From contig NC_081410.1 in the NCBI RefSeq assembly GCF_030272615.1, forward strand, positions 224,429,415 to 224,493,414: a DNA stretch of 64,000 nucleotides. Reading direction: 5' to 3'. The DNA is from Cryptomeria japonica (taxonomy: Eukaryota > Streptophyta > Pinopsida > Cupressales > Cupressaceae). Both the position numbers and the translations under genes were made by a program. Below, in pieces: positions 10,725-22,070 of this stretch (within the stretch, counting starts at the first letter, position 1; each line of letters opens with the position of its first letter). Under the pieces are notes generated by a model that saw only the letters and a list, made by a program, of their open reading frames with translations, searched no databases and was not told the DNA's origin.

Positions 10725-11873
10725 ATGGAAAATCTGATGAAGCAACTTGAAGCAGCTCTCTCAGACTATGATGCAGAAAAATATATCAAACTAGAAGATG
10801 ATCTAAAGGCAGCTCAGGATATCATTCAGGCACTTCAAGAGAATCTTACTATTGCAAGAAACAAGAGAAGATAACTTTGTGAAAAGATGCAAAATGAGAA
10901 TGATGAAAAGGAATCACTTAATGATCAGATAAGCAAGCTGAAACTAGAGAACATAACAATGAAGAATGAGATGCAGGATATGACTATGAGATTTTGTAAA
11001 GAAATTGAGGATAGGAAAAAGAATGAAGAAGAATTGACCAGAAGACTAAGTGATGCAACAAATGAGAACACAAGACTTAGCTATGAAAATGATTTATTGA
11101 AGACAGATCTGATGCACACTCAGAATGACTCCAATGAACTAATGAGGTAGAAAGAAGTCTTAGAAAGAGAACTAGAAACTGCAAATCAACATAAAGAAAA
11201 ATTCAAGAAAAGTTCAGAAGAACTTGGCACCTTGCAGAAGAATCAAAAACCTAAGGGTGACACTTCTGGAATTGGCTTTGAAGTTGGTGAAAGCTCTGGT
11301 ACTGCAAATACTCAGGATCATAGCAAACCGGTAAGGCAACCTAATACTTATAAATTCAATGGAAAATGCTTTAACTCTAATAAGTATGGTCATAGAGAAA
11401 ATGAATGTAGATCTAGAAATTATTAGAATATCAACACACCCATTGGTCAATGTTCAAAATGCAACAAAGTTGGTCACAACTCTAAAAATTGCAGAATGAA
11501 TGTGAGATGTTATGTTTGTGGAAGATTTGGACACCTATCTAATCAATGCAGAACAAAAACTAGCATAGGTTATGGGAAAGCTATTCAGAAAAATAATGTG
11601 ACTTGTTATGCATGTAACAAGATTGGGCATATTGCAAAATTCTATAGAAGTAAAGGATCACCGACAGATAACAAAAGTTCTAGCTTGAAAGGGAAAGAAA
11701 AAGTTGAAGAGGTAAAACAAGAATTCTCAAAACAATGGATTAGAAAAGCTGATCTAAATGTTGGGAATACTCCACTGGTAGAACCAATCAACACTCCACC
11801 AATAGAACATAGTATTACTCCACCGACAGGACAGAATAGTGCTCCACCTGCAGGAAGTTCTTCATCTAATTGA
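10725..11873 (+). pseudogene. ORF1 of copy B: coiled coil plus four CCHC knuckles
   Basis: The frame is 382 codons from ATG 10725 to TGA 11871-11873, with no frameshift. Internal stops are TAA at 10872 and TAG at 11148 and 11424. Residues 1 to about 170 are a charged heptad-rich coiled coil. A linker (PVRQPNTYKFNGK) is followed by four tandem knuckles: CFNSNKYGHRENEC (second Cys lost), CSKCNKVGHNSKNC, CYVCGRFGHLSNQC and CYACNKIGHIAKFY (last Cys lost). The tail is basic, then Pro/Thr-rich. There is no capsid-like or UBN2-like domain, which normal Copia Gag has (compare 55654-55953). An RNA-binding Gag-like or nucleocapsid-like role is likely. Copy A keeps knuckle 1 intact, so the B losses are secondary. 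Confidence 0.85.
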
Positions 11874-11970
11874 AGAAAGTTTCCTTGAGGGTTTGACAAT
11901 ATAATGACACATGCTATTATTCCCTCGGTTAGAGATGAGAAGTTGGAAATTACTTCATTACCAACAGACA

Positions 11971-12034
11971 ATGTTAAGTGAATACTTAACCGGCATGCAT
12001 TAAATGTGGTAGATGACAAATAAACATTATAAAT
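11971..12034 (+). promoter_or_regulatory. Conserved ORF1-ORF2 spacer block with TATA-like box
   Basis: The block holds CTTAACCGG, GCATTAAATGTGGT and, at 12028-12034, TATAAAT. It lies in the 305-bp spacer, 151 bases before the ORF2 ATG. The copy A spacer has the same elements in the same order, with the TATA 149 bases before ATG. The surrounding spacer is otherwise diverged. An internal promoter giving a separate ORF2 transcript is the simplest reading, but this is inference. Confidence 0.5.
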
Positions 12035-12178
12035 TTGTGGTTTTGGCTCCATTTCACTTCACCAAGATTTCAAACATTTGAAGAGCGTGAAATTTGTAGA
12101 GCTAAGGGATTTCGAGCAAAGAGGTGAAGCACTTCAAGCAATCAATCCATCCAAAGGAAGAAAAAGGTATTTATCATC

Positions 12179-15100
12179 ATGGCATCCACCTCTACACTTG
12201 AATATATAGCAAACCCTACTGTAGTCGAGGTTATAAAACTCCCTAGGCCTGTGTTTCAACTAGTTCCCGAGGTAGCAAAGAAAGATGATAGTGTAGGTGC
12301 TTTTTCTCAAATTCCAAAAGGAGTTGTTTATGCTGAAGACCCCAGAATTTACATTCACTGTAACATAGAGGAATTAGGAGATGAAGAGATCAAAACATAT
12401 AAATCTGTCATATGTGATAATTTCAGAAATGTAAAACCGGAACATAAAATCATTGAAACCCTAGGATTTACTGAAATCCTTTGCATTCCTAAATTTCCCA
12501 AGGATGTGATTAGGATAGTCTTAAGTAGGGTACATGGTGAATTTTTTTGGTTAGATGCAATTCACAAAATTACCAGGGAAGCTATGAAAGTTGTCATAGG
12601 GTTACCATCCACCGGTAAAAGACCAGACAAGACCAAAAAGGTCTCCAATGACCTAGTTATGAACTTAACTGGTGCAACATCTGACAGAAGGTCCTTGAGG
12701 GTAAATGATGTAATAGATATAAATGTGAGATTTGTTAGCATGATTTTAGGGTATAAAGCTACTCATGCAAATAGACTCAACTTAGTTTTAAGTTTTTGCA
12801 TTAAGAGTGCTTATGACATGGTTACAGACAATGTGAAAATTGACATATGTGAATGGTTAAAAGATGAGTTAATTGACAACTTATGCAAGATAAAGAAATA
12901 TAAGAAAGGAAATTTTAGGTTTGGTAATTTGCTTGTATGCTTGATGCTACACATAACCAAATAGGTTCCCGGTATAGGCTATAAAGAACTTGGATTTGAT
13001 ATTCCGATAGGAAAACAGTTAACAAAACTATTGAATAACATGGGTGAAGACAAGGAAAAGAATATTCATGATTATTTTCAAGCACTTAAGGCCAAAATGA
13101 AGAAGAGAATTAGATTATCACAAAAAATTGTTGACAAGTACAAGGATGATATATGTTTTGTAATAAAAAAGGATGAGATCTAGATGGAAGCAGTCGTCCC
13201 TAGAACAATCTAGGTAACAAAGATGGGTTATGAGACTGATGATCATATAATTGAGACTTATGCTAAAGCACTTCTTGAAGCACCAAATGAACCAAAGGAA
13301 GAAGTATTTGGTAGTGCTGAGACCATAGAAAATCAAATTCAATCTAAAAAGAGAGTGAAAAAGGTTGAGGCAGTTGTGAGAAGAGGTTCTAGACAGGCAA
13401 AGGCTATTAAAGAAGATATACTGAAACAAACCAGTATCACTAAGGATGAGTTAGTAGCCCCATAGCCTGAAACTCACCTATCACCAGTAGGCACTTCTTT
13501 GGAGAGTGACATGCCTACAACTTTGAAAAGAGTTGTAAGGAAAAGAGATCCTTCACTGGCAACCACACCTTTTCCTAGAAGGACTAGATAGAAACAACAA
13601 GTAGTAAGGTCTCCTGTTAGAAAGACAACACCAAAGAAAAAGTTGACACCAAAGAAGAAGAAGAGAACAAAACAAAACTTGGCCCCTCTTCACATATTGC
13701 TAAATGAAATTACAGAGGAAGGGAAACTCAAAAATATAGGAAAGGTCTATGACACTCTGATAGTAGATGAAAAAGAACAAGTGGAAAACAGTGTTATTTT
13801 GCATATGGACATGTATAAGAAATTTTTGATGGAAGTGATAGATGAAGTACCAGATGAATTGTTCAAAAGACTGGAAGTAAGAAGACAAGCTGTTATAGAG
13901 CTTGATAAGAAAATTAAAATTGAAAAGTTACTATTTGTTTATCCAGTAAACTCACCTAAGAAGATAGATGATTTAATTGCTGAAGCCAATCGGTCAATAT
14001 TCTCTACTGCACACTGGTATATTGCTTTAATGGTTGGAAGAGTTAATGAGGTAACTGAAGAAACAAAAAATGCATGGGATATATTCCTAGTTGAAAAAGA
14101 GAAATAGGAAGAGTACAAGAACCCCAAACTTATAAAGGTATATCAGAAGGAAAGAGACCAGGGTAAAGGAAATGTTGGTGGACCTCTGAGCATCAAAGTT
14201 AAAGATAACTTATCCCCACCATCTCAAATTACATCACCAGTAAAAACTACTGAAGATCAATCGACAGTTGAGAGTATGGACATAAAGGATACTAATCCTA
14301 ATCCTGAGGTACTATACACAGTAAATGTTGATACACAAAAGATCAACATTGTGGTAGATAAAGATACAACTAGTATGACAGACATGGCTAGTGAGCCACC
14401 AATAACTGAGCAAACTGATCAAACACAAGAGAAACTGACAGATGATAACACAGGAGAACAGATAGAGAAACAAGAAGAGCAAAAGGCTCTGAAATAGGAA
14501 CAGGTACAGGAGCAGAGTCATGAGGAAATAGTACAACCGGCAACAGGAGAAAATAAAAAACCATTGCTTAAGGAAATGCAAACACAGACTGACCTACCAG
14601 AGGTCATAACGAGCTTGGTTACTTCCTCCACTAGCAGAATTCAAAATGTTGGTTCCTCCTCAGCAGGCCACAAATCAACAAATGTAACTGAAGTACTTTT
14701 GGATTCAATCAAAAGGATAACAGATTGTAGTTCACAGGCTTATAAAGCTATAGATGACACAATCCCAATTTTAAAGGTAATAGCTCCTAATTGTAACATA
14801 GACAATAAGGATTCTTTAGGACAACTTGATACTTTGTGTAAATACATCACTGAGAACATAGTGACTATTGAGAAAATAAAGGAAGAGACATTGAAGGACA
14901 AGGTAAAAATTGAAAAGCAAAAATTCTTTGAAGATCAGATAAAGAAGTGTACTAGGGAATTTGACACACTTCTACCAGAACTATGTAACTTATTGAAGAA
15001 ATTCAAAACTCTGTACAAAGATACTTGCAAGACAAACTTTTTGACAGTAGACATAGATAAGAAGATGAGCAAGGTACAAGATGAAATCAATAAACTTGCT

Positions 15101-15448
15101 GATAATTTTGTTAACTCGCCTTATACATTATCAGTTTTTGAACAGAAGATAACAACTTTTGAGGAAGAGTTACTTAAGATAGGAAGAGAAAAGAAGAGAA
15201 TAGTAAATAAAGCAAAGAATTTGAGACTAAGACTAAGTCCAAGATTGGACTATCTAGCATCATTATGGAAGGAAATATCTGAGGCACTAGTACAAGGATA
15301 GAAAACAATGGCAGAGCATATGCAACACCTCACCGGTACAGTTAAAAGAATAGAGATAGCAATAAAGGACAGCAAGAAGTTTATGGAGAGTATAAACTTG
15401 ATTTTGGCAGAGCTTTTTCAAATTGTAACCACCCAGTTACAAGGTTGA
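12179..15448 (+). pseudogene. ORF2 of copy B: 1089-codon unrecognised element protein
   Basis: A single register runs from ATG 12179 to TGA 15446-15448. It is broken by eight point stops, all TAG (12962, 13181, 13211, 13463, 13589, 14105, 14495, 15299), with no indel. Domain order: an N-terminal globular part (residues 1-345; GVVYAEDPRIYIHCNIEELG, VHGEFFWLDAIHKIT, CEWLKDELIDNL); a basic linker with a KKKLTPKKKKRTK cluster that could be a nuclear localisation signal; a helical middle part (about 500-640); an acidic Thr/Gln-rich linker; and a C-terminal coiled coil (about 800-1085). No signal peptide or membrane span is evident. No RT, IN, PR or RNase H motif is seen. Copy A shares the full order, so the protein was maintained across element divergence. 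Function unknown; a structural or regulatory element protein is possible. Confidence 0.85.
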
Positions 15449-15635
15449 GACTACAACTCTATTGACACCTTGACAACCTTTGTCATTGATGCCAAAGGGC
15501 AAGTAGTAGTATGAGAAAATAACCGGCAAAAGACTTATCTGCTCAGGGGTAGTTCTTACTTTTTTTTGGTAACACATTTTTGGATTACAATTTTGGATAC
15601 ACTTTTCAATTTTCTCATGAGTGTTGCCATCAATG

Positions 15636-15649
15636 CCAAAGGGGGAGAT
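15636..15649 (+). other. Polypurine tract, copy B
   Basis: CCAAAGGGGGAGA precedes the TG of the 3' LTR directly. It is embedded in ATCAATGCCAAAGGGGG, which is nearly the same before the 3' LTRs of element C and Copia-2. An upstream partial copy (GATGCCAAAGGGCAAG) lies at 15488-15503. This is the expected plus-strand primer. Confidence 0.85.
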
Positions 15650-16445
15650 TGTTGGCATATGCACACTCCAATGAGACATTGTAGGTGATTGAAGGTTTTG
15701 TCATTGATGGCAACCTTACAATCCTATGGCACCGGCAAGGCATTACACTACACCGACACTAGCAAGATCAGACTCTACACCGGCACTTAGACCACTGGCA
15801 CCGATAGAGAAAGGAAGTATACTGGCATAGAGGCTGACAGGATTTTTTTGTTATATTATATTTTGTTTATTATTGTAAAATCTTTGTAAGCCAACTTGGC
15901 AAGTTGTAAAATGACTCTTATATATAAGAGAGATCATTGTAGACATTTTTTAAGTGATTAAGTGATAAGAAGAAAAGATATAAGGTAGACCTATTATGTG
16001 AAATATAGGTTAAGGGTTTATGTAAGAAGTAGAGTAGCAACCGGTACTGGATCTGGTATTATAGATGTTATTGTAAAGTAGTACAAGATATTGGATTTGT
16101 ATAATCCATCATTGTAAGTCAGTGAGACTTCCCATTTTGTGTTTGAGCAGTGAGCTCTAGGTAGTTGGCCTTCCTGCATGTGCATGTAATATTCTCTTAT
16201 TGGCCAATAAGTGGATATTGTGGGTCACAAATCCCACCGAGGTTTTTCCCACATCGGGTTTCCTCTTTAAATCACTGTGTTATGGTGTGTTTCTTATGTG
16301 GTTACTTTCATTTCTGTTTATTGCATTATTTCTTGCATATCGATACATTGTTATAATATGCTCTATGTGTTTTAAGTCAAGAAATTCTATTCACCAGTTA
16401 GATACTGATTCACCCCCCCTCTCAGTATCTGTGGGAATCCTAACA
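15650..16445 (+). repeat. 3' LTR of copy B
   Basis: It runs from TGTTGGCATATG to CCTAACA, 796 bp, and aligns along its length with 9875-10653. It holds an extra ACCGACACTAGCAAG-type segment in U3 and an extra CAGTTAGATACTGATTC before the C-run. It lacks part of the TGTAGGCCCC segment present in the 5' LTR. AATCT follows at 16446-16450. Confidence 0.93.
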
Positions 16446-17538
16446 AATCTATGATGCTTTCTATGTATGTTTCACTTTCTGATTCTGTGTCACTTATATG
16501 CTCTTATTCTTGTAACTGAGTTTGTTGTAAATCAGTGGATCTTCATTGTATTGTGGATACCCTTCTTAAGCCTAGTATCATTCTTTGTAGTCTTTCTTCA
16601 TTTGACTCAAATGGAGGAGCTAAAGTTGTTTCTCTTGGCAAAATTATTTATAGTAACCAAGGATTTGGCTCATCTGCTGGTGTTCAGCCTATATCTGTTA
16701 CCATGTTTGCATGTGCAGATGTTTCAGGCATTGTACAACTAGATGTCTCTATACTAGGTTCTTGTAGAAGTTGCCTCATGTCTTCACCATCTGATTCCAT
16801 GATAGGAGATGTTGGTTCTCTCTTTCTTTTCTAAGGTGAAGAGAAATAGATCTTTGTTGATGACTGATTCTGAGGTATGTATTCCAAGGGTAGCCTAGGC
16901 TTTCTTAGTATATCCAATGTATGTTGTCTAGCTTTTGTTATTTGGGGCACATGTTTATATCCCAAGCCTCAATTCTTTGGGTTTTCATGTGGCAAAATAG
17001 GTTCTAATGTTCCTTTCTTTTGTAGTCCTAATCATGTGGTGCCATCATACCCATATTTTTGTAACATCTTGAAGTCGTTACCATATTGATGTAGAGGTAT
17101 CCTGGGTATTGCCATGTCATAATCTTCTCTGTATATCCAGTGATTGATATCTTCATTTAGAGATTCTTCTTGTAGGTCTCCTCATCTAATGAAATAGCAA
17201 GAATATGAATACTTTACTATCTCTTTTCCTTTATCTTGTTTCACTGTTGTATTTTGAGGCTTCCCAAAAGACCTGGGAGAAAATAATGATTGTTTATCTT
17301 CTGATGTACTCGAAATGGAATATTCTCCACAACCAACTTCTTTAATATGCAAAGAAGATGTGGTTGGTGTATTTTTATTTGTTTCATTAATTGATAATGA
17401 TTCCATTTGTAAGTGAAGAGGGGCTTCCTGATTGTTTGGTACTTGATTGTCTGAGCTTGCCCTTAAATAATTATAGTGTTGAAAAGGGTTTGGGTCACTA
17501 TAGACAGTGATTTCTATGCCATTGTATGGAAACTTTAC
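16446..17538 (-). pseudogene. Gypsy pol linker between protease and RT
   Basis: Minus-strand frames here are low-complexity, Ser/Thr/Glu-rich (for example 17406-17182, MESLSINETNKNTPTTSSLH) and include a YNYLRASS-like stretch after the protease. The length and composition resemble the variable protease-RT linker of plant Ty3/Gypsy polyproteins. Copy B is inserted at its distal end. Several stops and frame changes are present. Confidence 0.6.
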
Positions 17539-17880
17539 TCATTGGTGAAAATTTGATGGTACTTCTTGCATTGTATGTATCCATGGGCAACCTAATAGCA
17601 TATTGTACCCCAATTCTCTATCTAGGACTTGAAAGGTGATGTTTGTTGTAGTTGGTCCTACTTGTAATGGTAAAGTCACCACACCCTTAGAGGGGTGTTC
17701 CGCGTCATCATAGGCTTTGATATTGATTCTCTTGGTAGAATCAATATAATGTTTAAAATATCCTAAAGCTTTGATCAAATGTAGAGTGCATATGTTAAGG
17801 CCAGCTCCACCATCTATAAGTACTCTTCAAAACCTTTTTTCAGTCAACCAAAGCTTCCAAGTGCAAGGGATCATTATGCA
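17539..17880 (-). pseudogene. Ty3/Gypsy aspartic protease
   Basis: The active-site motif DGGAGLNIC can be read with its Asp codon at 17812-17814, followed by LHLIKALGYFKHYID, a hydrophobic strand, and LGYNMLLGCPWIHTMQEVPS. This is the LLGRPWIH block that ends the protease fold in plant Gypsy elements. The catalytic residues look intact here. A frame change separates it from gag upstream. The role would be Gag-Pol processing. Confidence 0.85.
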
Positions 17881-20235
17881 TGGGTCAGTTTGTAGGTACA
17901 ACCTCTTCAATGAATGTGACCTTTGAAGCTGCCAAGTTTCCAACCATGGACTGGAAGGTGTTCTCATCAATATCTCTAGCAACAACTGAATCTTGTAAGG
18001 CTTTATCCAGGATTGCCTTATGAGCTAGAAATATGCACAATAACTCAAATAGTGAAATTTGGGCTAGAGTTTGATTTAACTGATCCACCATATTGTAGTT
18101 GCTAGTCATTGAAGGGGGGTTGGAAAGCACCCCTTGTAATGTGACCTTTGATCTTCTAGTGATGACAACACAATATCTACTTTTAGGATTCATTGTGATT
18201 GTAGCTACCATTTCATCTCCTGCACTTAGTGTGTTAATGGTATAGTCAAATGCGACATTGGTATAAATGGCATTATTCTTTTGTGCATTAGAACTAGAAG
18301 CCTTTCCTTTGTCATGTTTGATGAAAGGATCATTGAAAATGGTATGATTTGTGTTTGGTGCCTTATTGGTATCCATAGTAATGTCACCTTGATCAATGAG
18401 ATCTTGGATGAGGTTCTTCAATTTGTAGCAACTTATTATCTTGTGACCCTTATTGTGGTGATACTCACAAAAATCATTGTCATTCCACCAAGCGGGCTTT
18501 AATGGACCTGTTTCATATCGCCTAGCCTCTGGTAAAGTTATGGCATTGCTTTGCATCATCTTTTTTAGTGTTGATTCAATAGGTTCTCCGAGGGGTGTAA
18601 AGTTTCTTCTGGGTGCACCTATCCTTGGTGGCCTTGGATTGTTTGATTGTAGTGCATTGGTGTTGTTTGTCTGAGACTGATTCTTATTGGCAAAATCAGC
18701 TAGTCCTTGTAGAGATACTATTGGTTGAGCTCTATTTACAACACGCATCGACAACTCCACCATTTGTGATATTTTTATTTCTAGATCAAAATTTTGGCCT
18801 TTCATTGTTTATGCTGGTGGTTGGTCCACTATCCTTGTGGTGTTTCAATATCCCTTGTTCTAATAGGCCGCTCTCACATTTGATGCCTTTTTTTGTTATG
18901 TCTTTAAAATTGTTTAGGCATTGCATTTGTAATGGATAATTAATTGGAGGCACAAGATTTTCATTGAAGATGTCTACTTGCTTCGCTTCGGGGATGTGAC
19001 TAGGACATCTGCGATATAGGCCTCTCCATCTTTGCAAGAATATGGTGAAAGTTTCACCTTCTTTTTGCTTTGTTTCACATAAATCCATTAAGGTAACTGG
19101 ATTATCTATATTGAAGGCAAAGTTAGATATAAATAACTCAGCCAATTCTCCCTATAAAGTAATTTTGGGTGGAAGGTGTGAAAACCATTCCAATGTTGTC
19201 CCTCCAAGGCTCTTGGAAAACAACCTCATTAAGTATGTATCATTGTGAGCTACTTCAATACATGTTGTGAAGAATTCTCTGATATGATCTCGAGGATCCC
19301 CTTTCCCTCTATATTTGTCAATTTTTGGAGTTTCAAAATGCGAGGGAAATGGTGGGGTGTATAATTTTCTATCAAAAGGATATGGATAGAGGTCCTCCAT
19401 TGTGTAGCTCTTTTTATCATTACCTGCTTGCATACTGGCCATTTGATTTTTAAGGTTCTCCATTTGTTGGGTCAGAATCTCTGTTTGGGTCAATGGTGTA
19501 TTGACTTGATGACTGTTTCCCACAAAAGGGGTAGTATTTGAGTACCTTTGAGCTTGTTGAAATGTAGACAGACTAGGTAACTGTGCGCCATAAGTTCTAG
19601 TAGGTGGTGTGAAGTATGTAAATTGTGGACTAACATTTGGGTGAGCCAAGCTAGTTGTCCCTTGATTCATATTCTGACTACTATGGGTGGAACCAACTGA
19701 AACTACGGGTTGAGTTAAAATTTCCTAAGGTAGCATTGTGAGCCATTGGAGCTTGCAGTGTCATGTTGGGCATTATCAATGGTGTAAGATTGGTACTTTC
19801 TGATGCCACTGTTAACTGTGTTGAGGTTGTAGCCATATTGGCATTTTGAGATATACCTCACATTGATGTAGCAACTGCTACTTCTTTCTGTGTTGCAACA
19901 GGCATTTGAGGTATATTTTGATTTAATGTCACACCTTACGGCAATATCATTGAAATGTCTATCCCTGGAGGTAACTTGGCTCCATTCTAGACTAAGAGAG
20001 TAAGATATCTATCTCTATCATTATTAATGAGAGTGTTGGGAATCATTAGTGTCGCAAGATCTTGTTGGGATGCTTCCAACTCTTCCTTTGTCAAATTATG
20101 TTATTTTCATCGATGGAAGGCATCCTATTTGCATTTGTTGACATTGTTGCGGGTGTGTGATCCTATTTTTTGTTGTTGTGTGGATAGATCCATATTCCAT
20201 GTTGGGTTAACCAAGGAATCATTGTTAGGATCCAT
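17881..20235 (-). pseudogene. Ty3/Gypsy gag (capsid and zinc-finger region)
   Basis: From MDPNNDSLVNPTWNMDLS at 20235 a decayed frame leads to the capsid part at 19152-19670 (MEDLYPYPFDRKLYTPPFPS, KIDKYRGKGDPRDHIREFFT) and 18786-19145. The zinc-finger part is at about 18400-18480 (CEYHHNKGHKIISC, then YKLKNLIQDLIDQG). Both blocks are typical of plant Ty3/Gypsy Gag. A TAG at 19152, where a Gln would fit, and at least two frameshifts break it. It continues upstream into a duplicated N-terminal extension. Confidence 0.85.
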
Positions 20236-21015
20236 TTGGTTGTTGGCCTTTTGAGCACGCGTTAATAGCATGAGTATTGTTTCGAAGTGATCTTGACTCT
20301 CTAAAATGTGTATGCAAGACTCAATTAAATGCAACTTAATATGTTTCTATGACTTCCTAAAAAGTTAAAGTGCAGATAATGCAATCTATGAATGATGACT
20401 TGCTATCGAGGATTCTGAAATTCAAACACAAGATTTTAAGTGTATTGTTGAAAAGCTTCAAATGCTACCTCTTCTTTGATTCAATTTTTGAGGTCTATGT
20501 CTATTTGTATTCATTTCCGAACTTTTTTATCTATGACATCTTGGACTATGTCATATTGGTCTTGATCAATTATTAATTCCTCAGCAAGGATATTCAAACA
20601 ATCAATTATTTCTAATTGAACGCTGTTTGGCCCAAGATTGGGTTGTTCAAATGGGAATTAATCATTTTCTTTTAGACCCATACATTGAAGACTACTATGA
20701 AGATAATGCAGACCCTAGAAATGATTGATACCTAAAATGATTGACACCTAAAATAATTGGCACCTTTCTCTTTTAACATGGTTTGAGAAATGCTGCTATG
20801 GTCTTTTGTATCAATTGTCTAATGGCTTCTTTCTGAGCTGATCTTTGTATCTTTTTCCTTAGTTTCTCATCAAGATGAACAAACTTCTTGATTTCATCAT
20901 CTATGATGGCCTCAAATATATCATATTGGGCATGATTGACTCTTACTTCCCAAGCAAGGTTATCTAAACCATCAATTTTTTATAACTGGTCATTGTTCGG
21001 CCCAAGATTGGGTTG
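20236..21015 (-). pseudogene. N-terminal extension of Gypsy gag with an internal duplication
   Basis: On the minus strand two diverged copies of one coding block are readable: FPFEQPNLGPN near 21010-20990 and again near 20655-20630. Each is followed by an ID-L-LA-E and QYDI- motif and a helical Asp/Lys-rich stretch (for example DDEIKKFVHLDEKLRKKIQ). The copies lie about 365 bp apart. The first continues across the Copia-1 insertion to MGIRGDGEFPFEQ at 27769-27729. I do not recognise the block; it may be an added Gag N-terminal module. Confidence 0.55.
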
Positions 21016-22055
21016 TGTTAGGTCCCAGAGACAATTGAGAGTGGGGGGGGGTGAATCAGTTGTCAAATAAATTTAAACAAAAAACAATTTAACCAACTTA
21101 ATGCTTAATACCAGTAAACTAGTTAAGTATTCTGGTAGATAGTTATAATAGTTAATTGCTATACCAGTAAGGATTAGTGCATGAAACATAAACACAAAGT
21201 CATCCACAACACATAACACCAATATTTGTATGTGGAAACCCTGTAAGGGGAAAAACCATGGTGGGAAACCTTACCCACAATCAGATGATACTACTGCAGA
21301 TAGTAAGTGTACATAAATGGGGTCTGCACATGCAGAAAGGCCAATAGCCTAGAGCTCACTGCTCAATCACAAAATGGGAGTCACACTGACTATAGTTGGA
21401 TGGTTCAATCCAATAAGAATGTATTGCACAAAATAGCATCTTCATATGCTGAATTCAGTATCAGTGTAATGTTGATATGCTTCCACAAAAGCCCTCCTTC
21501 AATCTTCAAATGATGTCTGCGTGTATAGCTATGCTTAATCTCGCATATACCTTCACACAATCCTTTTTCGCATTCCACATTTGATCTTACATTTATACCA
21601 TAACCTAAGACCAATTTTAGTAGGTCGGCTCTACAAGATATTACAATAAAACATTTTACAAACAATATAATATCTGATGCAATAACCGATTGAACATGTC
21701 ATCTTAATGCATTTACAACAATAATTAATCATCTCCATAGCGTGCCATGTTGATCTAGAAAAGATAAACCTATCGGTGTAACCCTAGACCTATTTGCCAG
21801 TAACAACAAATATGCAACTATGAATATACCAATGAACAAAACTCCAGGACAAGATGTCCAAATGATGTCTTCAACATAACCATGTGTTTTCCATGTCATT
21901 CCAAGTGTCGGTGATCATTTTGTCTTGCTGGTGTACTAAATACCAGTAACTGCACAATACTTACTTGCTTGCCAGTGAATGTTGCTGGATCTCCAAAGTG
22001 CTAGTTTTTTAGTAGGTGTTGAAATCAATGACAAAACCATACCAAAATACCAACA
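21016..22055 (-). repeat. 3' LTR of Copia-1
   Basis: In minus orientation it begins TGTTGGTATTTTGG at 22055 and ends GGACCTAACA at 21016 (1040 bp). It carries the same R/U5-like module, GAGCTCTAGGC block and C-run as the LTR fragment at 1-342 and the 5' LTR at 26682. Confidence 0.92.
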
Positions 22056-22056
22056 A

Positions 22057-22070
22057 TCTCCTCCTTTGGC
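22057..22070 (-). other. Polypurine tract, Copia-1
   Basis: On the minus strand GCCAAAGGAGGAGAT abuts the 3' LTR. A second purine run (CAAAGGGGGAGAGA) lies upstream at 22319-22332, giving the two-tract arrangement also seen in element C and Copia-2. Confidence 0.8.

Larger units (their letters stand above)
9875..16445 (+). mobile_element. Complete non-autonomous LTR retrotransposon, copy B
   Basis: This 6571-bp element has two LTRs (779 and 796 bp), TG/CA ends, 5-bp target duplications, a TGGTATCAGAGC primer site and a polypurine tract. Inside are only two frames: ORF1 (10725-11873) and ORF2 (12179-15448). Neither has protease, integrase, RT or RNase H motifs. Both frames keep register from ATG to terminal TGA and are broken only by point stops. 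It lies in the pol linker of an opposite-strand Gypsy element and so is younger than that host. The nearest relative in the window is copy A. Mobilisation by a Copia element with the same primer site and LTR termini is inferred. Confidence 0.92.
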
